From an uncultured bacterium (GTDB lineage: Bacteria > Bacillota > Clostridia > Oscillospirales > Oscillospiraceae), in NCBI GenBank assembly GCA_948469375.1, contig CAOKLO010000029.1:1-40762 (forward strand): 40,762 nucleotides of DNA, read 5' to 3'. The notes under the pieces are model-generated. The model had not been told where the DNA came from. It made no database searches and saw nothing but the letters and a program-made list of their open reading frames with translations. Position numbers and translations under genes: made by a program. Positions 26,725 to 34,763 of this stretch are shown piece by piece; the first letter of the stretch is position 1; each line of letters starts with the position of its first letter.

Positions 26725-27402
26725 ATGCAGAAAAGTTTAGGACTCATCGAGACCCAGGGGCTGGCGGGCGGCATTGAGGCCGCCGACGCCGCGGTGAAGT
26801 CCGCCAACGTGGAATTGATCGGCTATGAGCTGACCAAGGGCGGCGGCTGGACTACGGTGAAGATTCAGGGTGACGTGGGCGCGGTGAAGGCCGCCGTGGA
26901 CGCGGCAAAAATCGCCGCCGCCAAGGTCAACCGGGTGGTAAGCACCAAGGTGATTCCCCGTCCAGCCAGCGCACTGGATATGCTGGTATTCACCAAGGAG
27001 ACCGTCGGCTATCAGCCGCCGGAGCCGCCCCGTGAGCCGGACCCGCCGTCTCCCCCCGAGCTCCCCCCTGTGGAGCCCGATGAGCCGCCAAAGGAAGAGG
27101 CCGTTCCTGAGCCTGAGCCGGTGACCCCTGAGCCCGAACCTGCGGCGGAGGTCCCGGCAGAGCCGGAGGCAGCTGTGGAGCCTGAGCCTGCGGCAGAGCC
27201 GGAGGCCCCTGGGGAGGAACCGGAAGCGGAGGCCGCACCGGCAGAGCCGGAGGCCCCTGTGGAGGAACCGGAGGGGGAGACCGCACCGGCAGAGCCCTCT
27301 GCGGAGGAGCCTGCCTCCGAGGAGGCAGCTCCAGCGGAGGAGGCCAAGCCCAAGACGGTCAAAAAAGCTCCCGCCAAACGGGGGAGCAAACGCAAACAAT
27401 AA
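26725..27402 (+). CDS. BMC-H shell protein with long acidic Pro/Glu tail and basic tip (PduK-like)
   Basis: The 225-residue product starts with one BMC domain (about 1-88; LGLIETQGLAGGIEAADAAV and [17 protein letters not shown]). It continues with some 135 residues of low complexity, rich in Pro, Glu and Ala. The last 18 residues are strongly basic (KPKTVKKAPAKRGSKRKQ). PduK also has a C-terminal extension, but its Cys are absent here. The tail is encoded partly by a 48-bp tandem repeat. The extension is probably disordered and may organise cargo or place the compartment in the cell. It lies between pduH and pduJ. Confidence 0.85.
   Translation: MQKSLGLIETQGLAGGIEAADAAVKSANVELIGYELTKGGGWTTVKIQGDVGAVKAAVDAAKIAAAKVNRVVSTKVIPRPASALDMLVFTKETVGYQPPEPPREPDPPSPPELPPVEPDEPPKEEAVPEPEPVTPEPEPAAEVPAEPEAAVEPEPAAEPEAPGEEPEAEAAPAEPEAPVEEPEGETAPAEPSAEEPASEEAAPAEEAKPKTVKKAPAKRGSKRKQ
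27193..27296. repeat. 48-bp tandem repeat coding 16-residue units
   Basis: The unit beginning GCAGAGCCGGAGGCCCCTG starts at 27193, 27241 and, partly, at 27289. The first 32 bases of units one and two differ at a single position. Units keep the reading frame and lengthen the acidic tail. Confidence 0.85.
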
Positions 27403-27407
27403 CGCAC

Positions 27408-27422
27408 GGCCGTAAGACGGCC
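27408..27422 (+). other. intercistronic hairpin before pduJ
   Basis: GGCCGT (27408-27413) pairs with ACGGCC (27417-27422) around AAG, between the tail gene and pduJ and just before the pduJ ribosome site. It could slow exonucleases or tune pduJ translation; there is no T run. Confidence 0.5.
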
Positions 27423-27437
27423 ATTTAGGAGGTAACT

Positions 27438-27719
27438 ATGAGTAAGGGTGAAGCTCTCGGCATGGTCGAGACCCGTGGCCTGGTGGGCGCCATCGAGGCC
27501 GCCGATGCCATGACCAAGTCCGCCAACGTGGCGCTTGTGGGCTATGAAAAGATCGGCTCCGGCCTGGTCACCGTCATGGTCCGGGGCGACGTGGGCGCGG
27601 TCAAGGCGGCTGTGGACGCGGGCTCCGTCGCCGCCGAGAAGGTGGGCGAGGTGATTTCCGTCCATGTGATCCCGCGTCCCCACACCGACGTGGAGAAGAT
27701 CCTGCCCAAAGACCTGTAA
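27438..27719 (+). CDS. pduJ: BMC-H shell protein PduJ
   Basis: This 93-residue shell protein forms facet hexamers and overlaps PduA in function. It keeps [20 protein letters not shown], the pore loop KIGSGLVT and the [13 protein letters not shown] end. It matches PduA in 82 of 86 aligned residues, pointing to recent duplication or gene conversion. GGAGG lies before the ATG. Placement after the PduK-like gene is the reverse of the usual J-K order. Confidence 0.93.
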   Translation: MSKGEALGMVETRGLVGAIEAADAMTKSANVALVGYEKIGSGLVTVMVRGDVGAVKAAVDAGSVAAEKVGEVISVHVIPRPHTDVEKILPKDL

Positions 27720-27736
27720 CTGAGGTGGTATGAACC

Positions 27737-28381
27737 GTGGAGAAGCAGACCTATGAGATGTTTGTGGCTCTGGTCACCCGGCTGGTCATCGAGGAGCTGG
27801 AAAAATTTCAGCGCTCGGTGCCCATCGGCGTGTCCAACCGGCATATCCATCTGGACCGGGCGGATATGGACATCCTGTTTGGCCAGGACAGCGAGCTGAC
27901 CTTCAAAAAGGAGCTGGGCCAGCCGGGCCAGTTTGCTTGCGAGGAAACCGTGACCCTCCATGGACCCAAGGGGGAGCTGAGCCGCGTGCGCGTGCTCGGC
28001 CCCCTGCGGAGAGAGTCCCAGGTGGAGGTGTCCGTCACGGACGGGTTTGCCCTGGGCGTGCGGCCTCCCGTCCGGGAGTCCGGAAAGATCGCGGGCACCC
28101 CGGGCGTGACCATTGTGGGCCCCAAGGGGACGATTGAAAAGGATACCGGCACCATTGCCGCCCTGCGGCACATCCACCTGGACCCGGAGACGGCCCAGCG
28201 CATCGGCGTGAAGGATAAGCAGATGGTGAAGGCGGAGATCCGCGGCCTGCGGGGCGGGATTTTGCACAATGTGCTCATTCGGGTGTCCGAGCAGTTCGCG
28301 CCGGAGATGCACATCGACGTGGACGAGGCCAACGCCATGGGCGTGAAGAACGGCGACCGGGCCTACATCATTGTGGACTGA
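27737..28381 (+). CDS. pduL: phosphotransacylase PduL
   Basis: This 214-residue zinc enzyme converts propionyl-CoA to propionyl-phosphate and recycles CoA within the compartment. It has the two-domain PduL architecture with metal-binding His in VSNRHIHLDRAD and ALRHIHLDPE, plus EMHIDVDEANA. The N-terminal 26 residues (MEKQTYEMFVALVTRLVIEE) are the usual amphipathic encapsulation peptide. The start is GTG at 27737, eight bases after AGGTGG; a nearby ATG is out of frame. No acetate/propionate kinase (PduW) gene is in the window. Confidence 0.95.
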   Translation: MEKQTYEMFVALVTRLVIEELEKFQRSVPIGVSNRHIHLDRADMDILFGQDSELTFKKELGQPGQFACEETVTLHGPKGELSRVRVLGPLRRESQVEVSVTDGFALGVRPPVRESGKIAGTPGVTIVGPKGTIEKDTGTIAALRHIHLDPETAQRIGVKDKQMVKAEIRGLRGGILHNVLIRVSEQFAPEMHIDVDEANAMGVKNGDRAYIIVD

Positions 28382-28405
28382 GCATAGCTTGAGGGTGGAG
28401 AGACT

Positions 28406-29233
28406 ATGAGCCATGACATGACGGCGTGCAACGAAACTCTGCTGGAGTTTGAGCGCCTCATTGAAGAACATCGCAGCAACCCCTGGACGGGCCCCCTGCG
28501 CACCGGCGTGGACCTGGGCACCGCCAACATCGTTTTAGCCGTGGTGGACCAGGAGAACCGGCCCGTGGCCGGGGCCACCTACCCCTCCACCGTGGTGCGG
28601 GACGGCGTGGTGGTGGACTACATGGGCGCGGTGCACGCCGTCACCCGGCTGAAGGCCGAGCTGGAGGACCAGCTGGGCGTGACGCTGGAGGCGGCGGGCT
28701 GCGCTATCCCGCCGGGCATCGTGACGGGGAGCGTGAAGGCCATCGGCAACGTGGTAGAGGCGGTGGGCTTCCGCCTGACCAGCACCGTGGATGAGCCCAC
28801 GGCGGCGGCCTCTGTGCTGGGTATTACCGACGGGGCAGTGGTTGACGTGGGCGGAGGCACCACCGGCATCAGCATCCTGAAAAACGGAGAGGTCATCTAT
28901 GTGGATGACGAGCCCACCGGCGGCACCCATATGACGCTGGTGCTGGCGGGCTTTCACGGGTGCGATACCAAGGAGGCCGAGCTGATGAAGCGGGACCCGG
29001 CCCAGGAGCACAGCGTGTTCCCGGTAATCAAGCCGGTGGTGGAAAAAATGGCCGCCATTGTCAAGCGCTGCCTGGCAAAATACCCGGTGGACACGGTTTA
29101 TGTGGTGGGCGGCGCCTGCTGTTTCACCGAGTTTGAGACCGTGTTCCAAAAGTATCTGGAAGTACCCGTGGTGAAGCCGGCGGCTCCCCTGTTGGTGACG
29201 CCGCTGGGCATCGCGATGAATTGCACCGATTAA
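28406..29233 (+). CDS. eutJ: EutJ-family chaperone-like protein
   Basis: This 275-residue Hsp70/actin-fold protein is of the ethanolamine EutJ family. Phosphate-binding motifs are visible: GVDLGTANIVLAVVDQ, VVDVGGGTTGISIL and VYVVGGACCFTEFE. Its role is thought to be as an ATPase chaperone for B12 enzymes or compartment assembly, but this is not proven. It is not part of the Salmonella pdu set, yet is seen in pdu and glycyl-radical loci of Firmicutes. It is preceded by GAGGGTGG and lies in the middle of the operon. Confidence 0.88.
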   Translation: MSHDMTACNETLLEFERLIEEHRSNPWTGPLRTGVDLGTANIVLAVVDQENRPVAGATYPSTVVRDGVVVDYMGAVHAVTRLKAELEDQLGVTLEAAGCAIPPGIVTGSVKAIGNVVEAVGFRLTSTVDEPTAAASVLGITDGAVVDVGGGTTGISILKNGEVIYVDDEPTGGTHMTLVLAGFHGCDTKEAELMKRDPAQEHSVFPVIKPVVEKMAAIVKRCLAKYPVDTVYVVGGACCFTEFETVFQKYLEVPVVKPAAPLLVTPLGIAMNCTD

Positions 29234-29251
29234 ACAAGGCGGTGAAATCCA

Positions 29252-30085
29252 TTGACCGAACAAGAGCGTAAAGACATGGCCCTCGCTCTGCTGGCCGACG
29301 AGTTGGCGGAGCGGGTGCTGCAAAAGCTGGTGGACCGGCAGAAGCGGGCGCTGGTGGTGGTCACCGGCGCGGCCATCGGGGTTCCCGCCGCGCTGGAAGG
29401 CTTGAAGGAGCTGCGCAAGGAGGGCTTTACCTACCATGTGCTCATGACCCGCAGCGCCATGTATGTGACGGGTGAAGAGGCCGTTCGCGCCGCGTTGAAT
29501 CCGGAGGAGCTCTGGGTAGAGTCGCCGGACGGGTTCCCCGAGCAGGTGGCCGCCCGGTTCGACACCATCCTGGCGCCTGCCCTGACGGTGCGCACGGCGG
29601 CTTATCTGGCCAACTGCATGCCGGAAACCCCTGCCGCCACCATGATTTTCAATGGGCTGATGAAGGGAAAAAATGTGGTGATCGCCGTGGACGGGGCCTG
29701 CCCGGACAACCCAAAGCGGAAGGAGCTGGGCTATCACATGACCCCGGCCCTGCGGGACGTCCTGCACGAGAACCTGGAAAAGCTCCAGGCCTACGGCGCC
29801 CGCCTGACCCCGGCGGAGGACATGGCCAAGGCCGTGCGCAAGGCGGTGTACAGCTTCCTGCCCGCGCAGGCGGCAAAGGCCAACCCTCCCGCCAAGGCTG
29901 AACAGCCCGCGGCGCAGGGAGGCAGAGTGATACGTCCCGCTATGACGGGCAAGGTGTTCAGCGTGAAGGCGGTGAACACCGCTCCTCGGGGCGCGGTAAT
30001 TCTGGTCCCCAAGGGGACCATCGTCACGGCGCTGGCCTCCGACGAGGCCCGAAGGCTGGGCGTGACCATTCAAATTGAGTCGTAA
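29252..30085 (+). CDS. microcompartment-associated flavoprotein with extra C-terminal domain
   Basis: This 277-residue protein has an N-terminal flavoprotein domain of the UbiX/Dfp type (about 30-190). Signs are KRALVVVTGAAIGVPAALEG, YHVLMTRSAM, APALTVRTAAYLANCMPE and GKNVVIAVDGACPDN. A Pro/Ala linker (205-224) leads to a small C-terminal domain (225-277) ending VTALASDEARRLGVTIQI. That ending recalls the ends of PduM, EutQ and related accessory proteins. The start is TTG with GGCGGTG upstream; an ATG at 29276 is an alternative. Its reaction is unknown. Confidence 0.78.
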   Translation: MTEQERKDMALALLADELAERVLQKLVDRQKRALVVVTGAAIGVPAALEGLKELRKEGFTYHVLMTRSAMYVTGEEAVRAALNPEELWVESPDGFPEQVAARFDTILAPALTVRTAAYLANCMPETPAATMIFNGLMKGKNVVIAVDGACPDNPKRKELGYHMTPALRDVLHENLEKLQAYGARLTPAEDMAKAVRKAVYSFLPAQAAKANPPAKAEQPAAQGGRVIRPAMTGKVFSVKAVNTAPRGAVILVPKGTIVTALASDEARRLGVTIQIES

Positions 30086-30100
30086 GAAAGGTGGAGCAAA

Positions 30101-30367
30101 ATGTATTTAGGCAGAGTGATCGGAACGGTAGTCTCCACCAGCAAGAATCAGGACCTGGTCGGCATGAAGCTGCTCATCGTGGAGAAGCTCACCGAGCGCC
30201 TGGAGCGGGAGGGTAGCACCGAAATTGCTGTGGACTCCGTGGGCGCGGGCACCGGCGAGATCGTCATTGTGAGCCAGGGCAGCTCGGCCCGGTACGTGTT
30301 CAAAAATCCCACCGCCCCCATCGACAAGGCCATCGTGGGCATTGTGGATACGGTGGAGGTGGGCTGA
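30101..30367 (+). CDS. pduN: BMC-P pentameric vertex protein PduN
   Basis: This 88-residue EutN/CcmL/PduN-type protein forms the pentamers that close the compartment corners. Signature segments are [25 protein letters not shown] and [20 protein letters not shown]. The end has [10 protein letters not shown]. The stop overlaps the start of pduO by one base, so translation is coupled. It is the only pentamer gene in the operon, which is normal. Confidence 0.95.
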   Translation: MYLGRVIGTVVSTSKNQDLVGMKLLIVEKLTERLEREGSTEIAVDSVGAGTGEIVIVSQGSSARYVFKNPTAPIDKAIVGIVDTVEVG

Positions 30368-31335
30368 TGGCAAACCTCTACACCAAGGGCGGCGATAAGG
30401 GCCAAACCAGCCTGGTGGGCGGGGGCCGGGTGAGCAAATCCGACCCCAAGGTGGAGTGCTACGGCACCATCGATGAGGCCAACTCCATGCTGGGCCTGGC
30501 CTATACTCAGACCGACAACGAATTTATCCGCGCCACGGTCCGCAAAATTCAGGGGCGGCTGTTTTCCGTGGGCGCGGAGCTGGCCAGCGACTCGCCGGAA
30601 ACCGCTGCGGCCCTCAAGGGAAATATCTCTGAGGAGGACGTGGCGTTCCTGGAGGGTGTGGTGGACGCCTGCACCGAGACCACCGGAAAGCAGACCCATT
30701 TTGTCATCCCCGGCGTGGACCCCGCCTCGGCGGCGCTCCACGTGGCCCGGACCATCGTCCGGCGGGCGGAGCGGCGGATTGTGGAGCTGCCTGTGCGGGA
30801 AGTGCTGGTGCGCTACATCAACCGCCTGTCCGACGCCATCTACGCCATGGCACGCCTCCAGGAGGACCTGACCCAGATGCGGGAAAAGGTAACGGATTTG
30901 GTAAAAGAGGCGATGGCGCAGCAGAATAGCGGCGGTCTTCCTCCCATGAGCCTGGACGTCCTCCACCGCATGGCGGAGCGGGCCGTGGAGAAGTCCAAGG
31001 AGCTGGGCGTTCCGGTAGTGTTTTCCGCCGTGGACGCGGGGGGCAACCTGGTGCTGCTCCAGCGGATGGAAGGGGCCTTTGTGGGAAGCGTGGAGGTAGC
31101 TCAGGGCAAAGCCTACACCGCCTACGCATTCCAGATGCCCACCCACGAGCTGGGCGCGGCCTCCCGGCCGGACGGCCCCCTCTACGGGATCGAAAACTCC
31201 AACCCGGGCAAGATCATCCTGTTTGGCGGCGGATTCCCCTATATCGTGGACGGCAAGGTGGCCGGGGGGATCGGCGTGTCCGGCGGGACGGTGGAGCAGG
31301 ACATGGAGATCGCGCGTTACGCAATGTTGATTTAA
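30367..31335 (+). CDS. pduO: ATP:cob(I)alamin adenosyltransferase PduO, two domains
   Basis: This 322-residue protein makes adenosylcobalamin for diol dehydratase. The N-terminal adenosyltransferase domain (about 1-180) has the ATP loop YTKGGDKGQTSLVGGGRV. It also has YGTIDEANSMLGLA and the C-terminal helix RRAERRIVEL-RYINRLSDAIYAMAR. The C-terminal domain (about 195-322) is a GlcG/HbpS-type (DUF336) domain, as in Salmonella PduO, which may bind heme. Both domains are complete. The start overlaps the pduN stop. Confidence 0.95.
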   Translation: MANLYTKGGDKGQTSLVGGGRVSKSDPKVECYGTIDEANSMLGLAYTQTDNEFIRATVRKIQGRLFSVGAELASDSPETAAALKGNISEEDVAFLEGVVDACTETTGKQTHFVIPGVDPASAALHVARTIVRRAERRIVELPVREVLVRYINRLSDAIYAMARLQEDLTQMREKVTDLVKEAMAQQNSGGLPPMSLDVLHRMAERAVEKSKELGVPVVFSAVDAGGNLVLLQRMEGAFVGSVEVAQGKAYTAYAFQMPTHELGAASRPDGPLYGIENSNPGKIILFGGGFPYIVDGKVAGGIGVSGGTVEQDMEIARYAMLI

Positions 31336-31350
31336 GGAGGGACCACGCAT

Positions 31351-32769
31351 ATGAATTTTGACGAACAACTGGTGGCCAGCATCGTCAAGCAGGTGCTCAG
31401 CAAGGTGGACATGGGCAGCGCCGAGCCCAACTGCGCCGCCGCAGGCGGCGACTGGGGCGTGTTCGAGACCATGAACGAGGCCGTGGAGGCCGCCGCCGCC
31501 GCCCAGAAAAAATACCTGAACTGCTCCATGCACGACCGGGCTGCCTATGTTCAGGCTATCCGGGACGTGGTGCTGGAGGAGGAAAATCTGGACTACATCT
31601 CCCGCCTGGCTGTGGAAGAGACGGGCATGGGCGCCTATGAGTACAAGCTGGTGAAAAACCGTCTGGCGGCTACCAAGTCTCCCGGCATCGAGGACCTGAC
31701 CACCGACGCCATGAGCGGCGACGACGGCCTGACCCTGGTGGAGTATTCTCCCTTTGGGGTCATCGGCTCCATCACCCCCACCACCAACCCAACCGAGACG
31801 GTAATCTGCAACTCCATCGGGATGCTGGCGGCGGGAAATTCTGTGGTGTTCAGCCCCCATCCCCGGGCAAAAATGGTGTCCCTGCACCTGATCCAGCTTA
31901 TCAATCGGGCGCTGGCCCGGGTGGGCGCGCCCGCCAATCTGGTGGTTACCGTGGCCGAACCCTCCATTGAGAACACCAACGCCATGATGAACCATCCCCA
32001 GGTGCGTATGCTGGTGGCCACCGGCGGCCCCGCCATTGTCAAGACGGTGCTGTCCAGCGGCAAGAAGGCCATCGGCGCGGGCGCGGGTAACCCCCCCGTG
32101 GTGGTGGACGAGACCGCCAACATCGAGAAGGCCGCCCAGGACATCGTGGACGGGTGCAGCTTCGACAACAACCTCCCCTGCATTGCGGAGAAAGAGGTTA
32201 TCGTGGTGGACTCCGTGGCCGACTACCTTATGTTCAACATGAAGAAGAGCGGCGCTTACGAGGTCAAGGACCCTGAGCTCATCGACAAGCTGGTGAAGCT
32301 GGTGGTCCAGGAGGACGGCAAGCACCCCGTCACCGCCTTCGTGGGCAAGAGCGCCAAGTATATTCTGGAACAGGTGGGTGTCAGCGTTGGTCCCGAGGTA
32401 AAGGTCATCATGATGGAGACCGCCGAGGACCACCCCTTTGTGCAGGTGGAGCTGATGATGCCCATTCTGCCTGTGGTGCGGGTTCCCGATGTGGACACCG
32501 CCATTGATATGGCTGTGCGGGTGGAGCACGGCAACCGCCACACCGCCATGATGCACTCCCGGAACGTGGATAAGCTGACCAAGATGGCCAAGCTGATCCA
32601 GACCACCATCTTTGTGAAGAACGGCCCCTCTTACGCCGGGATCGGCGTGGGTGGTGAGGGCTGTACCACATTCACCATCGCTGGTCCCACCGGAGAGGGG
32701 CTGACCACGGCCAAGTCCTTCGCCCGGCGGCGCAGGTGTGTGCTGGTGGGAGGCCTGGACGTCCGATAA
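31351..32769 (+). CDS. pduP: CoA-acylating propionaldehyde dehydrogenase PduP
   Basis: This 472-residue dehydrogenase oxidises propionaldehyde to propionyl-CoA with NAD+. The N-terminal MNFDEQLVASIVKQVLSKVD is the well-known encapsulation helix. Catalytic Cys277 lies in DNNLPCIAEKE. Other motifs include GSITPTTNPTETVICNSIGM and VATGGPAIVKTVLSSGKKA. The C-terminus ends RRCVLVGGLDVR. AGGAGG precedes the ATG. The gene order N-O-P matches the enterobacterial pdu operon. Confidence 0.96.
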   Translation: MNFDEQLVASIVKQVLSKVDMGSAEPNCAAAGGDWGVFETMNEAVEAAAAAQKKYLNCSMHDRAAYVQAIRDVVLEEENLDYISRLAVEETGMGAYEYKLVKNRLAATKSPGIEDLTTDAMSGDDGLTLVEYSPFGVIGSITPTTNPTETVICNSIGMLAAGNSVVFSPHPRAKMVSLHLIQLINRALARVGAPANLVVTVAEPSIENTNAMMNHPQVRMLVATGGPAIVKTVLSSGKKAIGAGAGNPPVVVDETANIEKAAQDIVDGCSFDNNLPCIAEKEVIVVDSVADYLMFNMKKSGAYEVKDPELIDKLVKLVVQEDGKHPVTAFVGKSAKYILEQVGVSVGPEVKVIMMETAEDHPFVQVELMMPILPVVRVPDVDTAIDMAVRVEHGNRHTAMMHSRNVDKLTKMAKLIQTTIFVKNGPSYAGIGVGGEGCTTFTIAGPTGEGLTTAKSFARRRRCVLVGGLDVR

Positions 32770-32787
32770 TCGGAAGGGGTGCGCCTT

Positions 32788-34110
32788 ATGTCTGAAAATT
32801 TGATCGCCCAGGTCCAGAGCGCGGGCGTGGTGGGGGCCGGCGGGGCCGGCTTCCCCACCCACGTCAAGCTCAATGCCAAGGCTGACACGGTTATCATCAA
32901 TGGGGCGGAGTGCGAGCCTCTGCTCCGGGTGGACCAGCAGCTCATGGACCGTCAGGCGGAAAAACTGCTCACCGCCCTGGAGCTGATCGTGGACCAGGTG
33001 GGGGCGGAACGGGGCGTGGTGGCGCTGAAGGAGCACTATCACGCCGCGGCGGATTCCCTGAAGCGGGAGCTGCCCCGCCATCCGAGGCTCAGCGTCCATC
33101 TGCTGGGCGCGTTCTATCCGGCGGGCGACGAGCAGGTCATTGTCTATGAAGTCACGGGCCGCATCGTCCCGGAGGGAGGCATTCCCCTGAACGTGGGCGT
33201 GGTGGTCACCAATGTGGAGACCGCCCTCAACGTGCTGGACGCCTCCCAGGGAAAGCCGGTGGTGGAGAAATACGTCACCCTTACCGGCGCGGTACGCACG
33301 CCCAAGACTGTCAAGGTGCCTCTGGGCATCACCGTGGCGGAGGCGCTGGCTTTGGCCGGCGGTCCCACCGTCAGCGATTACAAGGTGGTCAACGGCGGCC
33401 CCATGATGGGTAAGATCGTCGGCATAGACAGCGCCGTGACCAAAACCACCAAGGGCCTGATCGTGGTTCCGGCGGGGCAGCCCCTGCTGGTGAGCCTGGA
33501 GCGGCCCATCACCGACTCCACCCGACGGGCTGCCACCGCCTGTATGCAGTGTTCCCTGTGCTCCGAGGTGTGCCCCCGCCATATGCTGGGCCACCGTATC
33601 GAGCCCCACAAGCTCATGCGGGTGGCGGCCTACGGCAGCCTGTGCGACCCGGAGCAGACCCCCATGAACGCCTATCTGTGCGTGGGGTGCCGCCTGTGCG
33701 AGTACGCCTGCGTCATGGGGCTCCAGCCCTGGAAGCTCAACAACAACATGAAGAATATCCTGGCAGGGAAGGGCATCCGCAACAGCTTGAACAACAAGCC
33801 GGAGCAGGCCGCCCCCTTCCGGGATTTCAAACGCTACCCGGTGCACAAGCTGATCCATCAGCTGGGCCTGTCCGCCTACGACGTGGCCGCGCCTCTGGAC
33901 GAGGCCGTCCCCGCCTATGACAAGGTGACGCTGCCCCTGCGGCAGGGGGCGGGCGCTCCCTCCGAGCCGGTGGTGGCCGTGGGCGGCCATGTGGAAAAGG
34001 GCGATCTGATCGCCAAGATACCCGAGGGCAAGCTGGGCTCCGCCCTCCACGCCAGCATCACGGGAACGGTAACGGCCATTGACGGCGACAGCATCGTCAT
34101 TCAGGCTTGA
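32788..34110 (+). CDS. pduS: cobalamin reductase PduS, RnfC-like
   Basis: This 440-residue iron-sulfur flavoprotein reduces cob(III/II)alamin for PduO and may carry electrons across the shell with PduT. The N-terminal GAGGAGFPTHVKL and FMN-binding fold resemble RnfC/NuoF. Two 4Fe-4S motifs are complete: CMQCSLCSEVCP and CVGCRLCEYAC. A C-terminal lipoyl/RnfC-like domain begins near residue 380 (VAVGGHVEKGDLIAKIPEG). The start at 32788 follows GGGGTG. Confidence 0.95.
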   Translation: MSENLIAQVQSAGVVGAGGAGFPTHVKLNAKADTVIINGAECEPLLRVDQQLMDRQAEKLLTALELIVDQVGAERGVVALKEHYHAAADSLKRELPRHPRLSVHLLGAFYPAGDEQVIVYEVTGRIVPEGGIPLNVGVVVTNVETALNVLDASQGKPVVEKYVTLTGAVRTPKTVKVPLGITVAEALALAGGPTVSDYKVVNGGPMMGKIVGIDSAVTKTTKGLIVVPAGQPLLVSLERPITDSTRRAATACMQCSLCSEVCPRHMLGHRIEPHKLMRVAAYGSLCDPEQTPMNAYLCVGCRLCEYACVMGLQPWKLNNNMKNILAGKGIRNSLNNKPEQAAPFRDFKRYPVHKLIHQLGLSAYDVAAPLDEAVPAYDKVTLPLRQGAGAPSEPVVAVGGHVEKGDLIAKIPEGKLGSALHASITGTVTAIDGDSIVIQA

Positions 34111-34136
34111 CGACTTTGTAAGAAAAGAGGACGCTT

Positions 34137-34685
34137 ATGGGAAAGTCGATTGGATTGATCGAGCTGAAGAGCATCCCCGCCGGGGTGCAGACCGCCGATG
34201 AAATGCTGAAGGCCGCCAATGTGGAGCTGCTGGTGGCCACCGCCATCTGCCCGGGCAAGTACATCATCCTCATCTGCGGGCAGGTGGGGGCCGTCAAGAG
34301 CTCGATGGAGACGGGCCGTCAGGTGGCGGGGACCTACCTCATCTGCCACCACACCATCAACAACGTGCACGACTCCGTCCCCGGCGCTCTGATGGGCACT
34401 GTGGAGGTGGAGAAGATTGCCGCCATCGGCATGGTGGAGACCATGTCCGCCCTCACCATCGTGCGGGCGGCGGATATCGCGGCCAAGGCCTCCAACGTCA
34501 CCCTCTTGGACGTGCGGGTGGCCCGGGGCCTGGGCGGCAAGGGCTTCCTCACCCTGACGGGGGAGGTGTCCGCTGTGAAGTCGGCTATCAGCAACTGCCT
34601 GACCCAGTTGGCAGACACCGGGGACATTACCAGCACCTGTGTGATTCCCTCTCCCCACAAGGGCCTGCTGGAGAAACTGAACTAA
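34137..34685 (+). CDS. pduT: BMC-T shell protein PduT with [4Fe-4S] site
   Basis: This 182-residue tandem-BMC protein forms a trimer that binds one [4Fe-4S] cluster at the pore, thought to pass electrons with PduS. Domain 1 contains ICPGKYIILICGQVGAV; Cys38 in CPGK matches the pore ligand reported for enterobacterial PduT. Domain 2 begins near GMVETMSALTIVRAADIA. The gene follows pduS by 26 bases, as expected for the electron-transfer pair. Confidence 0.94.
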   Translation: MGKSIGLIELKSIPAGVQTADEMLKAANVELLVATAICPGKYIILICGQVGAVKSSMETGRQVAGTYLICHHTINNVHDSVPGALMGTVEVEKIAAIGMVETMSALTIVRAADIAAKASNVTLLDVRVARGLGGKGFLTLTGEVSAVKSAISNCLTQLADTGDITSTCVIPSPHKGLLEKLN

Positions 34686-34699
34686 CGACCATCAAACCA

Positions 34700-34726
34700 G
34701 CCCGGTCGGGGAGTTACCGGCCGGGC
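34700..34726 (+). other. intercistronic hairpin between pduT and pduU
   Basis: GCCCGGTCGG (34700-34709) pairs with CCGGCCGGGC (34717-34726) with one G-T pair and a 7-base loop. There is no T run. It lies in the widest gap of the operon (about 78 bases) and could set transcript stability or read-through. Confidence 0.6.
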
Positions 34727-34763
34727 CGGTGCCATTAGAAAATCATAAAGGAGTGTGTTGGCC

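Noticed and set aside
26990-27400. Frameshift or pseudogene in the tail of the PduK-like gene
   Set aside because: The tail stays in one frame, keeps a consistent Pro/Glu/Ala composition, ends in a regular stop and is followed by a ribosome site for pduJ.
30148-34050. A 1300-codon open frame on the minus strand
   Set aside because: It is antisense to pduN, pduO, pduP and pduS and arises from the GC-rich third-position bias of those genes; the His/Gly/Leu-rich translation has no family signs or ribosome site.
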